A stretch of DNA of 64,000 nucleotides from Photorhabdus bodei (GCF_003287735.1 NZ_NSCM01000005.1:124001-188000); one strand, 5' to 3'. Counted from the first letter of the stretch, positions 1 through 10,384 are shown. Numbers and translations: made by a program. Notes: generated by a model from the letters alone, not told the origin.

Positions 1-443
1 GTGTGAAACTGGTTGCTGATGTCCCTCTGGAAAAAGTTATTGATGAATCTTTCGATGCCATCATCTTACCCGGCGGCATGCAGGGTGCCGAGTGTTTCCG
101 TGATAATCCACTCGTTATCGAAAAAATCCGCAAGGCACATTATCAAGGAAAAATTATCGCTGCAATTTGTGCCGTGCCTGCTATCGTACTTGAACACCAT
201 AATTTATTCCCTACTGGCAAAATGACCGGCTACCCCGGTTTGCAAGACAAAATTTCATCCGATAAATGGATTGATTGCCGAGTCTGTTTTGATGATCGTG
301 TCAATCTATTGACCAGCCAAGGGCCAGCGACAGCTTTCGATTTCGCATTAAAACTCATTGAATTATTAAAAGGACGAGCAACAGCAGCAGAGGTGGCGGC
401 TCAACTCATATTGCCACTAGGTGTATATTCTTATCAGGATTGA
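1..443 (+). CDS. yajL: Protein/nucleic acid deglycase YajL (DJ-1/ThiJ family), 3' part only
   Basis: The frame is open from the window edge, so the 5' end (about 50 codons, judged from the family length near 196) lies outside the window; the GTG at base 3 is internal. The translated part carries the DJ-1/PfpI core: the LPGG turn, a GAECFRD stretch and the nucleophile-elbow cysteine in AAICAVPA. It also matches E. coli YajL from memory in MTGYPGLQDKI and LLTSQGPATA. DJ-1 family members act as glyoxalases or deglycases and in oxidative protection. The gene converges on thiI, with a perfect 10-bp stem-loop between them. The yajL/thiI neighbourhood is standard for Enterobacterales. Confidence 0.93.
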   Translation, partial: VKLVADVPLEKVIDESFDAIILPGGMQGAECFRDNPLVIEKIRKAHYQGKIIAAICAVPAIVLEHHNLFPTGKMTGYPGLQDKISSDKWIDCRVCFDDRVNLLTSQGPATAFDFALKLIELLKGRATAAEVAAQLILPLGVYSYQD

Positions 444-476
444 AAAAAATAGACAAAAACACCTTACTTTATACGA

Positions 477-505
477 TTCGGGGTTCACATAATAGGAACC
501 CCGAA
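477..505. terminator. Stem-loop between convergent yajL and thiI
   Basis: A perfect 10-bp inverted repeat (477-486 TTCGGGGTTC, 496-505 GAACCCCGAA) with a 9-base loop sits between the two convergent genes. There is no strong T-run on either side, only short A/T stretches, so bidirectional termination is inferred from position and stem strength. Confidence 0.55.
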
Positions 506-522
506 ATGCATAATTAAAACAA

Positions 523-1971
523 TTAAGGCCGATAAACTTTCACGTTATCAAAACCCTGCTCAGATAAATAGAGTGCCTGCAAACGACTCATTACCCCACG
601 TTCACAATAGAGCAAATAAGTCTTATCCTTTGGCAAATCACCAAACTGGCTGCTCAACTTATAAAATGGCAATGATTTGATTTCCACACCATTTAACTGC
701 AATGGCCGATCATCTTGTTCATCAGGCGAACGAATATCCAATAACACATCCGTCGGAGCGAACGCTGTCACCGTTTCAATTTCAACCACTTGCTGATTGC
801 TTTGTTCTGCTATCTGGCGAATATCAATATTCTGAGCTTCACTGACAACTTTTTCCAAAATATTAAAATCGAAATTCGCCTCTTCCGCTTCAATTTTAGC
901 TTTAACAGCTTTTACTGTCGGGCTTTTTGAAATAACACCACAGAATTCAGGCATTGTACGGGCAAAATCCTCAGTGCCTATTTCACGTGCCAACCTGATA
1001 ATGTGCTCTTTATCATGAGAAATCAGTGGCCGCAGAATCAACGTATCCGATGCATTATCAATCAAACGCAAATTAGTGAGTGTCTGGCTGGAAACCTGTC
1101 CCAAAGCCTCACCGGTAACAATCGCCTGCACGCCATAACGCTCTGCAACTTTAGATGCCGCTCTTACCATCATCCGTTTAAGCACCACCCCCATTTGACC
1201 ATCATCAACTTTTTCCAAAATTTCAGCGACAACAGGTTCAAAATCCACAGCAACGAAACGGACTTTATGGGAACTGCCAAAACGATTCCAAAGATAATGA
1301 GCAACCTGTTTCACACCAATTTCATGAGCAGAACCGCCAAGATTGAAGAAACAATAGTGAACACGACAGCCACGGCGCATTAGCATATAGCTGGAAACAC
1401 CAGAATCAAAGCCTCCAGAAATTAGAGATAATACATCTTCCTGCGTTCCGATAGGAAAACCACCAATTCCTTCATAACGGGCTTTTACCAGAATCAGCAC
1501 ATCTTGATCAATTTCCAGATTAACAGTCACATCAGGATGATTGAGTTTTACTTTTGCAGATTCAATATGCTGGTTTAAACCACCACCGACATAACGTTCT
1601 ACTTCATTGGAAGTAAATTGATGTTTACCGCGACGTTTAACCCGAACACAAAATGTCTTATTGTGGAGCGATTCGCCATAAGCCTCATAAGCTTGTTCAA
1701 AGATATGATGCATGTCACGAAACTCACGCTCCTCTACTTGCAGAATATGGTGAATACCGGGGATACGTGTCAGCGCATCACAAATTTGAGCGCCAAGGTT
1801 TTCATCTTTAGTACGAACTTCGATATTATCCCAATGGCGAACCACTGCAATATTATCTCCTAATGTTTTAAGCACATTGCGAATATTACTAGCGAGAATT
1901 TTAATAAAGCGCAAACGAACAGTTTGGCTCTTGATCGTGATTTCAGGGAATAATTTAATAATAAACTTCAT
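523..1971 (-). CDS. thiI: tRNA sulfurtransferase ThiI (4-thiouridine and thiamine thiazole sulfur transfer)
   Basis: The 482 residues equal the E. coli length. Domain order: N-terminal ferredoxin-like and THUMP RNA-binding region (about 1-165), PP-loop ATP pyrophosphatase with SGGFDS at 185-190, and a C-terminal rhodanese domain (about 400-482). Both cysteines known to matter in the E. coli enzyme are at the same positions: C344 in PEFCGV and the persulfide-carrying C456 in YCERGVMS. The protein adenylates U8 of tRNA and transfers sulfur received from IscS; the rhodanese domain also feeds thiazole synthesis. It is transcribed alone, divergently from xseB-ispA-dxs. The start codon has only a weak Shine-Dalgarno sequence and was chosen by alignment with the family. 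Confidence 0.97.
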   Translation of the reverse strand: MKFIIKLFPEITIKSQTVRLRFIKILASNIRNVLKTLGDNIAVVRHWDNIEVRTKDENLGAQICDALTRIPGIHHILQVEEREFRDMHHIFEQAYEAYGESLHNKTFCVRVKRRGKHQFTSNEVERYVGGGLNQHIESAKVKLNHPDVTVNLEIDQDVLILVKARYEGIGGFPIGTQEDVLSLISGGFDSGVSSYMLMRRGCRVHYCFFNLGGSAHEIGVKQVAHYLWNRFGSSHKVRFVAVDFEPVVAEILEKVDDGQMGVVLKRMMVRAASKVAERYGVQAIVTGEALGQVSSQTLTNLRLIDNASDTLILRPLISHDKEHIIRLAREIGTEDFARTMPEFCGVISKSPTVKAVKAKIEAEEANFDFNILEKVVSEAQNIDIRQIAEQSNQQVVEIETVTAFAPTDVLLDIRSPDEQDDRPLQLNGVEIKSLPFYKLSSQFGDLPKDKTYLLYCERGVMSRLQALYLSEQGFDNVKVYRP

Positions 1972-2170
1972 AGTGAGTTATAGTAGCGGTTAGGCATTTT
2001 GATAAATAAAATTAATGGTATGTTTTGGTTGTCAAATCAGGCCGCGAAGTATAACACTATCTCGTGGTACAGCGCGGAAAAAACACAAAATCAGTTAAGG
2101 ATTTGTTTGCACCAGCGTAATAGGATAGTCTGCAACTCTCAGGCGAACTCTGTATAAATAGTAAAAAATT

Positions 2171-2449
2171 ATGCCAAAGAAAAATGCAATATCAGAAAGT
2201 ACAAACAGTACGCCAGAAACTGCACCGGCAATGACATTTGAAAGCTCATTAAAAGAGCTGGAACAGATTGTCGCCCGGCTGGAATCAGGTGAACTGGCAC
2301 TGGAAGAAGCCCTAAGCGAGTTTGAGCGTGGTATTCAATTAGCCCGTCGAGGGCAACAAACTTTGCAACAAGCAGAACAGCGAGTGCAGATTCTGCTTAA
2401 CGATGATGTCCAATCTCCACTGAGTCATTTCTCCCCGGATACTGAATAA
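2171..2449 (+). CDS. xseB: Exodeoxyribonuclease VII small subunit
   Basis: This 92-residue protein has the XseB signature: [20 protein letters not shown], then [20 protein letters not shown]. These form a helical hairpin that binds the coiled coil of XseA to build exonuclease VII, which degrades single-stranded DNA to oligonucleotides. It is about 12 residues longer than E. coli XseB because of a low-complexity Ser/Thr N-terminus; an internal ATG in the MTFESS stretch is a possible alternative start. It is the first gene of a tight xseB-ispA-dxs transcription unit, with ispA starting 4 bp after its stop. Confidence 0.95.
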   Translation: MPKKNAISESTNSTPETAPAMTFESSLKELEQIVARLESGELALEEALSEFERGIQLARRGQQTLQQAEQRVQILLNDDVQSPLSHFSPDTE

Positions 2450-2453
2450 GCCT

Positions 2454-3371
2454 ATGTCTGAACAAAATTCAACCCAATTTAAAGAACAGCTTAAAATCTG
2501 TCAACAACGAGTCAATAACGTTCTGATAAGCACACTATCTTCACTGGCATTTGCAGACAATCCACTAGTTCACGCAATGCAACATGGCACTTTACTCGGT
2601 GGTAAACGTCTGCGCCCATTTTTAGTTTATGCCGTCGGTGAACTGTTTGGATTATCTGCAAATAATCTGGATGCTCCAGCAGCAGCCGTTGAATGTATCC
2701 ACGCCTTTTCATTAATTCATGACGATTTACCGGCGATGGATAACGATGATTTACGCCGTGGACAACCAACCTGCCACATAAAATTTGGTGAAGCTCACGC
2801 GATTCTGGCAGGAGATGCATTACAGGCGCTGGCGTTTGAAATCCTATCTAAAAGAGAAATGCCGGATGTAACAACGGCAAATCGCCTTGAAATGCTTGCC
2901 GAACTGGCAACCGCCAGCGGTATCGCTGGTATGTGCGGCGGTCAAGCGTTGGATTTAGCTGCGGAAGGTAAACACATTGATCTCCATATGCTGGAACACA
3001 TTCATCGCCATAAAACGGGCGCACTTATTCGTTGCGCCGTCAGAATGGGCGCATATGGCGCAGGCCAACGCGGGCATGATGCCTTACCTGAATTAGATCA
3101 GTATGCTCAGGCCATTGGCCTCGCATTCCAAGTTCAAGACGATATTCTTGATGTCATCGGCGATACCGAAATGATAGGAAAACGCCAAGGCAGTGACCAA
3201 CAGTTAGAAAAAAGCACTTACCCCGCGTTATTGGGGTTAGAACAAGCACAGAAAAAAGCATACGAACTGTATCAAGAAGCATTACAAGCTTTGAATAAAC
3301 TGGAAGATAAATCTTATAACACAGCAATGCTGCGCGCACTTGCCAGCTTTATCATTGAACGTAACAACTAA
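2454..3371 (+). CDS. ispA: Farnesyl diphosphate synthase (geranyltranstransferase)
   Basis: The 305-residue all-helical prenyl transferase condenses IPP with DMAPP and then GPP to give farnesyl diphosphate for quinones, undecaprenyl phosphate and heme O. Visible motifs: the first aspartate-rich motif DDLPAMDNDD at about 90-99, the substrate-binding GGKRLRP before it, GGQALD in the middle and the second aspartate-rich motif QDDILD near residue 229. Start and end match the E. coli enzyme (299 residues). It lies between xseB and dxs; dxs, which follows 62 bp later, supplies the same pathway. Confidence 0.97.
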   Translation: MSEQNSTQFKEQLKICQQRVNNVLISTLSSLAFADNPLVHAMQHGTLLGGKRLRPFLVYAVGELFGLSANNLDAPAAAVECIHAFSLIHDDLPAMDNDDLRRGQPTCHIKFGEAHAILAGDALQALAFEILSKREMPDVTTANRLEMLAELATASGIAGMCGGQALDLAAEGKHIDLHMLEHIHRHKTGALIRCAVRMGAYGAGQRGHDALPELDQYAQAIGLAFQVQDDILDVIGDTEMIGKRQGSDQQLEKSTYPALLGLEQAQKKAYELYQEALQALNKLEDKSYNTAMLRALASFIIERNN

Positions 3372-3433
3372 GGTCTGCCGGTAAATTTACCCACTGGCAG
3401 CGCTATTAATAAACACTTCTTAACGAGCATCAA

Positions 3434-5299
3434 ATGAGCATTGATATAGCCAAATACCCCACATTGGCATTAGCGGAAAATCCTGAAGAACTTCGTATGT
3501 TACCAAAAGAGAGCCTGCCGAAGTTATGTGATGAACTGCGGCAATTCCTGCTAAACAGTGTCAGTCGCTCCAGTGGTCATTTTGCCTCCGGTCTTGGCAC
3601 CGTTGAGCTGACTGTGGCGTTGCATTATGTCTATAAAACACCTTTCGATAAATTGGTATGGGACGTCGGCCATCAGGCTTATCCTCATAAAATCCTGACA
3701 GGACGCCGAAATCGTATTGATACGATTCGTCAAAAAAATGGGCTTCATCCTTTCCCTTGGCGAGATGAAAGTGAATACGACACCTTATGTGTTGGTCACT
3801 CATCAACCTCTATCAGCGCCGGATTAGGTATGGCAATTGCTGCTCAACGCGAAGGCAAAGGCCGCCGTACAGTTTGTGTTATCGGTGATGGTGCGATAAC
3901 AGCGGGGATGGCTTTCGAAGCGATGAACCATGCCGGGGATATCGACCCAGATATGTTAGTCATTCTTAATGACAACGAAATGTCCATCTCAGAGAACGTC
4001 GGAGCGTTAAACAACCATCTAGCCCAACTTCTATCCGGTAAACTCTACACCACGTTGCGGGAAAGCGGGAAAAAAGTCTTTTCCAATCTACCACCGATTA
4101 AAGAACTACTGAAAAAAACTGAAGAACATATCAAAGGCATGGTTGTTCCTGGCACTCTGTTTGAAGAATTGGGCTTTAATTACATTGGCCCCATCGACGG
4201 ACATGATGTACTGACATTGACCCAAACGCTGAAAAATATGCGTGAGTTGAAAGGACCACAGCTTCTGCACATCATGACCAAAAAGGGTCGTGGCTATGCC
4301 CCCGCTGAAAAAGATCCTATTAGTTGGCATGCGGTACCTAAATTTGATCCGACCACTGGCGCATTACCTAAAAGCTCAGACAACCGCCCTACTTTCTCCA
4401 AAATCTTTGGAGACTGGTTATGCGAAGAGGCCGCTAACGACAAAAAACTGATGGCGATCACACCTGCCATGCGTGAAGGCTCTGGTATGGTGCGTTTTTC
4501 CCGCGAATATCCTGATCAATACTTCGATGTCGCCATTGCAGAACAACATGCCGTGACTTTTGCCGCAGGTTTGGCAATTGGTGGTTACAGGCCAATTGTT
4601 GCAATCTATTCGACATTCCTCCAACGTGCTTATGACCAGGTTATCCATGATGTCGCCATTCAGAATCTACCTGTTCTATTTGCAATAGATCGCGGCGGTA
4701 TCGTAGGTGCTGATGGTCAGACACACCAAGGCGCCTTTGATCTTTCATTCCTTCGTTGCATCCCCAACATGGTAATTATGGTGCCAAGTGATGAGAACGA
4801 ATGCCGACAGATGCTGCATACTGGCTATCATTATCAGCAAGGTCCTGTAGCCGTGCGCTATCCACGAGGAACCGGAACGGGGGCAGAACCCCAACCCTTT
4901 GAACAATTGCCAATTGGTAAAGGTATTATTCGCCGTCAGGGTAAGAAGGTAGCGATCCTGAACTTTGGTACTCTGTTACCTGATGCAATAACAGCAGCAG
5001 AATCACTGGATGCGACTGTTGTTGATATGCGTTTTGTCAAACCATTGGATAAAGAATTGATATTAGAAATGGCAGATAACCATGATTTATTAGTCACGCT
5101 GGAAGAAAATGCCATTATGGGCGGTGCCGGAAGTGGCGTTAATGAACTACTAATGCAGGAAGGTCGCCTGGTGCAAATTCTGAATATTGGCTTGCCTGAC
5201 CAATTTGTGCCACAAGGTAGTCAAGAAGAAATCAGAGCGGATTTAGGGCTTGATGCCGCAGGTATTCAAAATAGCATCAATAAAAGGCTATTTTCCTGA
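3434..5299 (+). CDS. dxs: 1-deoxy-D-xylulose-5-phosphate synthase
   Basis: This is the first, flux-controlling enzyme of the MEP isoprenoid pathway; it joins pyruvate and glyceraldehyde 3-phosphate using thiamine diphosphate. The 621 residues match the family length. The thiamine-diphosphate motif runs from GDGAITAG at 151-158 to the ND-N at about 179-181. Conserved histidines are at H49 (SSGHF) and H80 (DVGHQAY), and the transketolase pyrimidine-binding [10 protein letters not shown] motif is in the second half. The substrate pathway also supplies thiamine and pyridoxal precursors. It is the last gene of xseB-ispA-dxs. An ERIC begins 3 bp after its stop codon, so any native terminator at this point has been displaced or replaced. 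Confidence 0.98.
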   Translation: MSIDIAKYPTLALAENPEELRMLPKESLPKLCDELRQFLLNSVSRSSGHFASGLGTVELTVALHYVYKTPFDKLVWDVGHQAYPHKILTGRRNRIDTIRQKNGLHPFPWRDESEYDTLCVGHSSTSISAGLGMAIAAQREGKGRRTVCVIGDGAITAGMAFEAMNHAGDIDPDMLVILNDNEMSISENVGALNNHLAQLLSGKLYTTLRESGKKVFSNLPPIKELLKKTEEHIKGMVVPGTLFEELGFNYIGPIDGHDVLTLTQTLKNMRELKGPQLLHIMTKKGRGYAPAEKDPISWHAVPKFDPTTGALPKSSDNRPTFSKIFGDWLCEEAANDKKLMAITPAMREGSGMVRFSREYPDQYFDVAIAEQHAVTFAAGLAIGGYRPIVAIYSTFLQRAYDQVIHDVAIQNLPVLFAIDRGGIVGADGQTHQGAFDLSFLRCIPNMVIMVPSDENECRQMLHTGYHYQQGPVAVRYPRGTGTGAEPQPFEQLPIGKGIIRRQGKKVAILNFGTLLPDAITAAESLDATVVDMRFVKPLDKELILEMADNHDLLVTLEENAIMGGAGSGVNELLMQEGRLVQILNIGLPDQFVPQGSQEEIRADLGLDAAGIQNSINKRLFS

Positions 5300-5302
5300 G
5301 TA

Positions 5303-5429
5303 TATACCCTATGGATTTCAAGATGCATCGCGGCGGCAAGGGAGCGAATCCCCGGGAGCATAGATAACTATGTGACCGGGGTGAGTGAGTGCAGCCAACA
5401 AAGAGGCAACTTGAAAGATGACGGGTATA
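5303..5429 (+). repeat. ERIC element, copy 1
   Basis: A 127-bp imperfect palindrome that begins TATACCC and ends GGGTATA, with internal TTTCAAG/CTTGAAA arms. The centre reads GAATCCCCGGGAGC ... GACCGGGGTGAG, which matches the well-known ERIC1R and ERIC2 primer regions. It lies directly behind the dxs stop codon. Confidence 0.95.
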
Positions 5430-5630
5430 TAAGGATAATAGGGTATTTATCCTATTATCCTTACTATCATATATAACAATATGATTAATTAACCATATAG
5501 CTTATTTACTGATGAAAACAGATATAATCTTCATACTAATTATGAAAGATTGGTATGTTATAATTAATATCTTTGTGAACTTTATTTTCTATAATAAATA
5601 GAAATTCGTTATCAATGAAATAATAGCCTA

Positions 5631-5762
5631 TTAAATTCCTTTCTCACTCGAACTGTCATAGCGCCCAGAACGGCTCAATCGTTGCCAATCTTTACCGAAC
5701 TGTTTTGTATAGTCTGAGCGACGCGGAAAGCTAGCGCGCTTACTTGCCGCAGTCTTTTTCAA
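5631..5762 (-). pseudogene. Truncated YafQ/RelE-type mRNA interferase toxin, N-terminal 43 residues
   Basis: Starting from a TTG inside the 3' end of the antitoxin gene (23-nt overlap), the frame reads MKKTAASKRASFPRRSDYTK, continues QFGKDWQRLSRSGRYD, then diverges and stops. That stretch is typical of the first strand and helix of YafQ-family toxins, which are about 90-100 residues long. The catalytic C-terminal half (His/Asp/Arg cluster) is missing, so no active toxin is expected. The intact overlap with the antitoxin gene shows that the original operon order was antitoxin then toxin. The family assignment is by recollection of the motif; the truncation itself is plain in the sequence. Confidence 0.7.
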
Positions 5763-6012
5763 TGTCATGAATTAAATCATCCGCATCGTTAAAACGTGCA
5801 TTCATTGAGCTTCTCGCCTCATTCATAGCCTCAACAGTAACTCTGTTAGGGATTTTCTTGATCTCGAAAGGTAGCGCCTTTTCTTTGGCCACCATCGTTA
5901 CAGCAATGCGTAGAAAGTCAGACATTTTAATCCCAATAGCAGCTAAAACATCGGTTGCCTCTTGCTTAATTGCTGGGTCTATACGTGTACGAACATAAGT
6001 TTCAGTACCCAT
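5740..6012 (-). CDS. DinJ/RelB-family antitoxin (ribbon-helix-helix)
   Basis: This 90-residue protein has the ribbon-helix-helix N-terminus of DinJ: a beta strand ETYVRTRIDP, a helix IKQEATDVLAAIGIKMSDFL, then AVTMVAKEKALPFEI. The C-terminal toxin-wrapping tail is rich in Asn, Asp and Arg. DinJ-type antitoxins dimerise, bind their own promoter and neutralise a YafQ-type ribonuclease. Here the downstream toxin is cut to 43 residues, so the antitoxin is probably an orphan that could still repress its own promoter or cross-talk with other loci. It has been inserted between dxs and pgpA, which are adjacent in related genomes. Confidence 0.85.
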   Translation of the reverse strand: MGTETYVRTRIDPAIKQEATDVLAAIGIKMSDFLRIAVTMVAKEKALPFEIKKIPNRVTVEAMNEARSSMNARFNDADDLIHDIEKDCGK

Positions 6013-6038
6013 TTAATACCTCGTACATGCTGATTTTT

Positions 6039-6058
6039 GTAGTACTATCGTAGTCCTA
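6039..6058. promoter_or_regulatory. Candidate antitoxin operator: direct repeat upstream of the dinJ-like gene
   Basis: Two near-identical 9-mers, GTAGTACTA (6039-6047) and GTAGTCCTA (6050-6058), are spaced 11 bp apart, about one helical turn, 27-46 bp upstream of the antitoxin start. Ribbon-helix-helix repressors bind such paired half-sites. This is inference from spacing and position only. Confidence 0.35.
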
Positions 6059-6152
6059 ATTTTGATATTACAATCTTAGCCCAGAGAAGAAAATGCTGAA
6101 GTATAAAGCAAAAAATGAGTCACCCTTTAAGGGGTAATCAATACACCACACC

Positions 6153-6644
6153 TCAAAAAGTCAAAATCTGATAAAACGCCAATAACCAAACAATCACGAA
6201 AGAAAATACAGCAGCGATAATATCATCCAACATGATGCCTAATCCGCCATGAACATAGCGATCAAACCAGCGAATTGGCCACGGTTTCCACATATCGAGA
6301 ATACGAAACACCATAAAACCGGCCAAAACCCACTGCCAGTTAACCACAGGAATTGCCATCAATGTGATCCACATACCGATAAATTCATCCCAGACAATAC
6401 TACCGTGGTCATGAACTTTCATATCATCAGAAGTACGCTGACAAATCATTATGCCGAAAAACATCCCGACAATAATAACCAACCAGCAAATCCATTCCGG
6501 AAACTGGATCAGTAATAACCAGAATGGAATAGCCGCCGCCGATCCCATTGTTCCCGGCACAACCGGCGACAGCCCACTACCAAAACCTGTCGCTAATAGA
6601 TGCCAGGGATTACTCATCCGTAAACGACGCTTTGCCTTATCCAT
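6153..6644 (-). CDS. pgpA: Phosphatidylglycerophosphatase A
   Basis: This 163-residue inner-membrane enzyme removes the terminal phosphate of phosphatidylglycerol phosphate in phospholipid synthesis. Visible family features: [20 protein letters not shown] at the N-terminus, the metal-binding [10 protein letters not shown] motif in the middle, several hydrophobic membrane segments and [13 protein letters not shown] near the C-terminus. Its ATG overlaps the thiL stop region by 8 bp, so the two are translationally coupled. It is the last gene of the nrdR-ribD-ribE-nusB-thiL-pgpA series. Confidence 0.96.
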   Translation of the reverse strand: MDKAKRRLRMSNPWHLLATGFGSGLSPVVPGTMGSAAAIPFWLLLIQFPEWICWLVIIVGMFFGIMICQRTSDDMKVHDHGSIVWDEFIGMWITLMAIPVVNWQWVLAGFMVFRILDMWKPWPIRWFDRYVHGGLGIMLDDIIAAVFSFVIVWLLAFYQILTF

Positions 6645-7626
6645 GTGCTTCCTCGGTAATAAAGTGATCGAACCCTTTTAGATCTAATTTAATCTCTTTA
6701 TTATTGCTGTAATAACGAACTCCCTCCGATTCCGCCATAATCTGTCCAACACAGCTAAAACCAGCACCAGTATGCGCTAACGCAATTTCCAACGCACCAC
6801 GATTCCTCTCCGGGACGGTAAAACACAACTCATAGTCCTCCCCACCACTCAAAGCCCACATCAAAGCTTGTTGCGGTTCAACGTACTGTTTCATTGCATC
6901 AGAGTAAGGAAGCGCATCCAGATTTATTCTGGCTCCACATCGGCTGGCTTTCAGAATGTGACCTAAATCGGAAATCAAACCATCAGACAAATCGATAGCT
7001 GATGTTGCCAAGCCACGTAGTGCTTGCCCTTGTAAAATACGAGGCTGCGGCCTGAGATGACGCTGAACCAACCAGTTGCGGGATACCGGATCAGAAATTT
7101 GTAGACGGTTTTGTAACAGAGCCAAACCCGCCGCACTATCACCCAACGATCCACTCACATAAATCCAATCACCATTTTTTGCGCTAGTACGCCGTAACGC
7201 CCTGCCTACGGGAACCAAACCATGAATCGTCAACGTCAGACTCATCGGACCGCGGGTAGTGTCACCACCAATAAGCTGCATGCCATAATAACGCAACTGC
7301 TCAAACAGACTGTCACTGAAACCACCCAGCCAGCGTTCATCCACTTCCGGTAATGTTAACGCCAATGAAAGCCAAGCAGGATCAGCGCCGACCGCGGCCA
7401 GATCACTCAGATTCACAGCAAGAGATTTGTAAGCTAAATCTTCAGGGGAAATATCAGGTAAAAAATGTACGCCTGAAACCAAGGTATCCGTACTAACCGC
7501 CAATTGTTGTTTATCGGCTAGTGTCATCAGTGCACAATCATCACCAATACCTAGATTTACATCACGCCGGCTAATCTCCCGACGATCAAAATAACGCGCA
7601 ATGAGGTCAAATTCGCCACATGCCAT
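6637..7626 (-). CDS. thiL: Thiamine-monophosphate kinase
   Basis: This 329-residue enzyme phosphorylates thiamine monophosphate to the active diphosphate. It belongs to the PurM-like ATP-binding superfamily. Motifs: GIGDDCAL near residue 26, [12 protein letters not shown], the [13 protein letters not shown] segment, [11 protein letters not shown] and, near the C-terminus, [11 protein letters not shown]. The start [15 protein letters not shown] matches the E. coli protein. It follows nusB after a 100-bp gap and overlaps pgpA by 8 bp. Confidence 0.97.
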   Translation of the reverse strand: MACGEFDLIARYFDRREISRRDVNLGIGDDCALMTLADKQQLAVSTDTLVSGVHFLPDISPEDLAYKSLAVNLSDLAAVGADPAWLSLALTLPEVDERWLGGFSDSLFEQLRYYGMQLIGGDTTRGPMSLTLTIHGLVPVGRALRRTSAKNGDWIYVSGSLGDSAAGLALLQNRLQISDPVSRNWLVQRHLRPQPRILQGQALRGLATSAIDLSDGLISDLGHILKASRCGARINLDALPYSDAMKQYVEPQQALMWALSGGEDYELCFTVPERNRGALEIALAHTGAGFSCVGQIMAESEGVRYYSNNKEIKLDLKGFDHFITEEAHG

Positions 7627-7726
7627 AATAGAATCCCAAAAAGTTACTGATGATCATGAACATAAGGCCGGTATCCCGGCCTTACAAATCATCGTCTACG
7701 GTGGGAAAAACCCGACAAGCAGTAGC

Positions 7727-8143
7727 TTATCTTTTTCTGCGTACTGCCGGGCCAGATTTATCCAGTACCCCGTTTACGAACTTATGGCTATCTTCGGCAC
7801 CGAAGACTTTTGCCAATTCGATAGCTTCGTTAATAGCCACTTTATAAGGGACATCATCACGATAACTTAGTTCAAACATAGCAACACGCAAAATGGCTTT
7901 TTCTACCTGACCTAACTCTTCGAGCTGACGGGAAAGATAAGGGGCCATCAAAGCATCCAGCTTAGCCGCATTTACAGCTACTCCTGACAGCAATTCACGA
8001 AAATAGGTTACGTCAACACCAGTGACGTCCTGCTCCGACAGAAACTGTAATTCAACATCAGCAATGCTATTGCCAGATAATTGCCATGAATATATAGCCT
8101 GAACAGCGCACTCACGAGCACGACGACGAGCAGCAGGTTTCAC
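7727..8143 (-). CDS. nusB: Transcription antitermination factor NusB
   Basis: This 138-residue all-helical protein is nearly superimposable on E. coli NusB. It begins [20 protein letters not shown], an arginine-rich RNA-binding N-terminus, and ends with the conserved [20 protein letters not shown] and KFVNGVLDK. With NusE (S10) it binds boxA RNA and drives antitermination of rRNA operons. It lies 26 bp downstream of ribE and is cotranscribed with the riboflavin genes, as in related bacteria. Confidence 0.97.
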   Translation of the reverse strand: MKPAARRRARECAVQAIYSWQLSGNSIADVELQFLSEQDVTGVDVTYFRELLSGVAVNAAKLDALMAPYLSRQLEELGQVEKAILRVAMFELSYRDDVPYKVAINEAIELAKVFGAEDSHKFVNGVLDKSGPAVRRKR

Positions 8144-8169
8144 AAGATTCCCCTTAATTAAAACTAAAA

Positions 8170-8640
8170 TCAGCCTTTAATGGCATTAATTACATTGACC
8201 ATTTCCAGTGCGGTTAATGCAGCTTCCGCACCTTTATTACCCGCTTTGGTTCCAGCGCGCTCAATCGCCTGTTCAATGCTTTCTGTGGTCAGAACACCAA
8301 ACGCTACTGGAATTTCACTAGTCATCGCTACACTAGACAGACCAGAACTGCATTCACCAGCAACGTATTCAAAATGAGCGGTACCACCACGGATAACTGT
8401 ACCTAGCGCGACAACAGCGTCATATTTTTGAGTTTCGACCAATGTCTTCACTGCCAACGGCAACTCGTAAGCACCAGGAACCCAGACAACAGTGATATTC
8501 TCTGAGGCAACCTGACCGATACGCTCAAGCGCATCCACCGCTCCGCCTAACAGACTGTCATTAATGAAGTTGTTAAAACGTGCAATGGCAATCGCCACAC
8601 GAGCTTGTGGAGCTGCAACACCACCTTTGATTACGTTCAT
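8170..8640 (-). CDS. ribE: 6,7-dimethyl-8-ribityllumazine synthase
   Basis: This 156-residue subunit of the icosahedral lumazine synthase condenses the ribityl-pyrimidine with 3,4-dihydroxy-2-butanone 4-phosphate in the penultimate step of riboflavin synthesis. Family motifs: [26 protein letters not shown], the substrate loop [14 protein letters not shown] with the catalytic His, and [20 protein letters not shown] near the end. The spacing to ribD (126 bp) is larger than elsewhere in the operon. No FMN-riboswitch-like structure was seen in that gap. Confidence 0.97.
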   Translation of the reverse strand: MNVIKGGVAAPQARVAIAIARFNNFINDSLLGGAVDALERIGQVASENITVVWVPGAYELPLAVKTLVETQKYDAVVALGTVIRGGTAHFEYVAGECSSGLSSVAMTSEIPVAFGVLTTESIEQAIERAGTKAGNKGAEAALTALEMVNVINAIKG

Positions 8641-8766
8641 AGCCTTCCTTCCATCTGTTCATATCCGCAGGGGGGCGGATTCTATCATATTCTTTCGTTA
8701 GCTGCGCCTGCCGATTTAGCAACAGAGCATAAAAACAGGCAAACCAACCCACACTCACATATTCAG

Positions 8767-9876
8767 TCAGTATACAGGCCGCAGACGCAGACGAAGATCA
8801 GGCCCCACCTGCTGTACATCAAAAATGTCAAATTCCGGCGCCTCTGCCAGATTTTTGAGTTCAGGAATAGTGAACAAACCACAAGCCGTATCACCTAGCA
8901 CTTTTGGCGCAACATAAAGAACCAATTCATCCACCAACCCTAAAGTTAGCAATGCCCCCGCCAGCAATGCCCCACACTCAGTCCAGACTGTGTTGATCTG
9001 GCGCTTACCCAACTGCATCATCAATGACACCAAATCTACCCCAATACCATGAGCAGGTAACAGTATCTGTTCTACATTTTCAGATAAGTCATATTCATCT
9101 GCTTTAGTGCGAGCCAGCCAACAATAACCGGGCTGCTGTATGACCTGATGCTGAGGGCCAACACGATTCTGACTGTCAACAATAACACGTACCGGTTGAC
9201 AAAGATTTTCCTCGGGATAAACCGCCTGGGTTTCCGCGTCCAATTCACGCCAACGAACTGTCAAGTGAGGATCATCAGCTAAAACCGTGCTACTGGAACT
9301 CAGAATCGCGCTACATTGAGCACGGAATTTTTGTACATCATCGCGAGCTTGAGGTGATGTAATCCATTTACTTTCGCCAGAAGCTAATGCCGTTCGGCCA
9401 TCAAGAGAAGAAGCCATCTTCAACTGAATATATGGAAACCCGGTACGCATCCGCTTCAAAAACCCCCGGTTGAGAGATTCAGCTTCTTCCATCATCAGTC
9501 CATGTTCTACTGCAATACCAGCCTGTTGCAACTTATAAAGCCCCCTTCCTGCTACCTGTGGATTGGGATCCTGCATCGCCGCAACCACACGGCTAACGCC
9601 AGCCGCAATCAACGCATCGGCACAAGGCGGTGTTTTACCGTGATGGCTGCATGGCTCAAGCGTGACATAAACAGTTGCGCCTTTAGCTTTATCTCCGGCT
9701 ATCCGTAAAGCGTGAACCTCCGCATGTGGCTCACCAGAACGTAAATGAAAACCTTCCCCAACAATTTGTCCATCACGCACAATTACACAACCAACGTTAG
9801 GATTAGGTGGCGTGGTAAAGCGCCCTTGACGCGCCAATTCCAAAGCGCGCGCCATATATTTTTTATCGTTATTCAC
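8767..9876 (-). CDS. ribD: Bifunctional riboflavin deaminase/reductase RibD
   Basis: The N-terminal cytidine-deaminase-like domain (about 1-145) has the zinc site HAEVHAL and PCSHHGKTPPC. The C-terminal HTP reductase domain (about 146-369) includes LKMASSLDGRTAL and the VWTECG segment. The enzyme deaminates and then reduces the pyrimidine intermediate of riboflavin synthesis. The frame is open further upstream, but the start is placed at GTG 9876 (VNNDKKYMARALELARQGRF). This gives 369 residues (E. coli 367), lies 4 bp after the nrdR stop and has AAGG upstream; an ATG at 9951 would sit inside nrdR. Confidence 0.95.
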   Translation of the reverse strand: MNNDKKYMARALELARQGRFTTPPNPNVGCVIVRDGQIVGEGFHLRSGEPHAEVHALRIAGDKAKGATVYVTLEPCSHHGKTPPCADALIAAGVSRVVAAMQDPNPQVAGRGLYKLQQAGIAVEHGLMMEEAESLNRGFLKRMRTGFPYIQLKMASSLDGRTALASGESKWITSPQARDDVQKFRAQCSAILSSSSTVLADDPHLTVRWRELDAETQAVYPEENLCQPVRVIVDSQNRVGPQHQVIQQPGYCWLARTKADEYDLSENVEQILLPAHGIGVDLVSLMMQLGKRQINTVWTECGALLAGALLTLGLVDELVLYVAPKVLGDTACGLFTIPELKNLAEAPEFDIFDVQQVGPDLRLRLRPVY

Positions 9877-9880
9877 TGGC

Positions 9881-10330
9881 TCAACCTTGTAATTTAGCAA
9901 TCTCTTCGCCAAATTCACGAATATCTTCAAAGCTGCGATAGACAGAAGCAAAACGGATATAGGCGACTTTATCCAACTTCTTCAATTCATCCATGACCAG
10001 ATTACCAATCATTTTGGATGGAACTTCCCGCTCACCGGTAGCACGTAACTGAGATTTAATATAGCTAATCGCCATTTCTACATCATCAGAACTGACCGGG
10101 CGCTTTTCCAGTGCTTTTTGCATACCACGGCGCAATTTTTCTTCATCGAACGGCTCTCGGATATCGTCACTTTTTATTACTCTAGGCATAACCAGCTCAG
10201 CCATTTCAAAAGTGGTGAATCGTTCATGACACTCAAGACACTGGCGCCGCCGGCGCACCTGCGAGCCATCCCCGACCAAACGAGAGTCAATCACTTTGGT
10301 ATCAACAGCAGCACAAAATGGGCAATGCAT
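9881..10330 (-). CDS. nrdR: Transcriptional repressor NrdR
   Basis: The protein has 149 residues. The N-terminal zinc ribbon has cysteine pairs C3/C6 (MHCPFC) and C31/C34 (CLEC), with the DNA-binding RRRRQC between them. The ATP-cone domain (about 49-139) starts [20 protein letters not shown]. NrdR senses dATP/ATP and represses ribonucleotide reductase genes. It heads the nrdR-ribD-ribE-nusB-thiL-pgpA unit; ribD follows after 4 bp. Length and motifs leave little doubt. Confidence 0.97.
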   Translation of the reverse strand: MHCPFCAAVDTKVIDSRLVGDGSQVRRRRQCLECHERFTTFEMAELVMPRVIKSDDIREPFDEEKLRRGMQKALEKRPVSSDDVEMAISYIKSQLRATGEREVPSKMIGNLVMDELKKLDKVAYIRFASVYRSFEDIREFGEEIAKLQG

Positions 10331-10384
10331 ATCGTTTCCTGATGGTTAATCCGAACTAAATTTACAGTTTATCCTTAATCTGAA

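Noticed and set aside
8641..8766. FMN riboswitch before ribE
   Set aside because: The 126-bp gap lacks the conserved RFN-element motifs as far as I can see; in enterobacteria this switch precedes ribB, which is not in the window.
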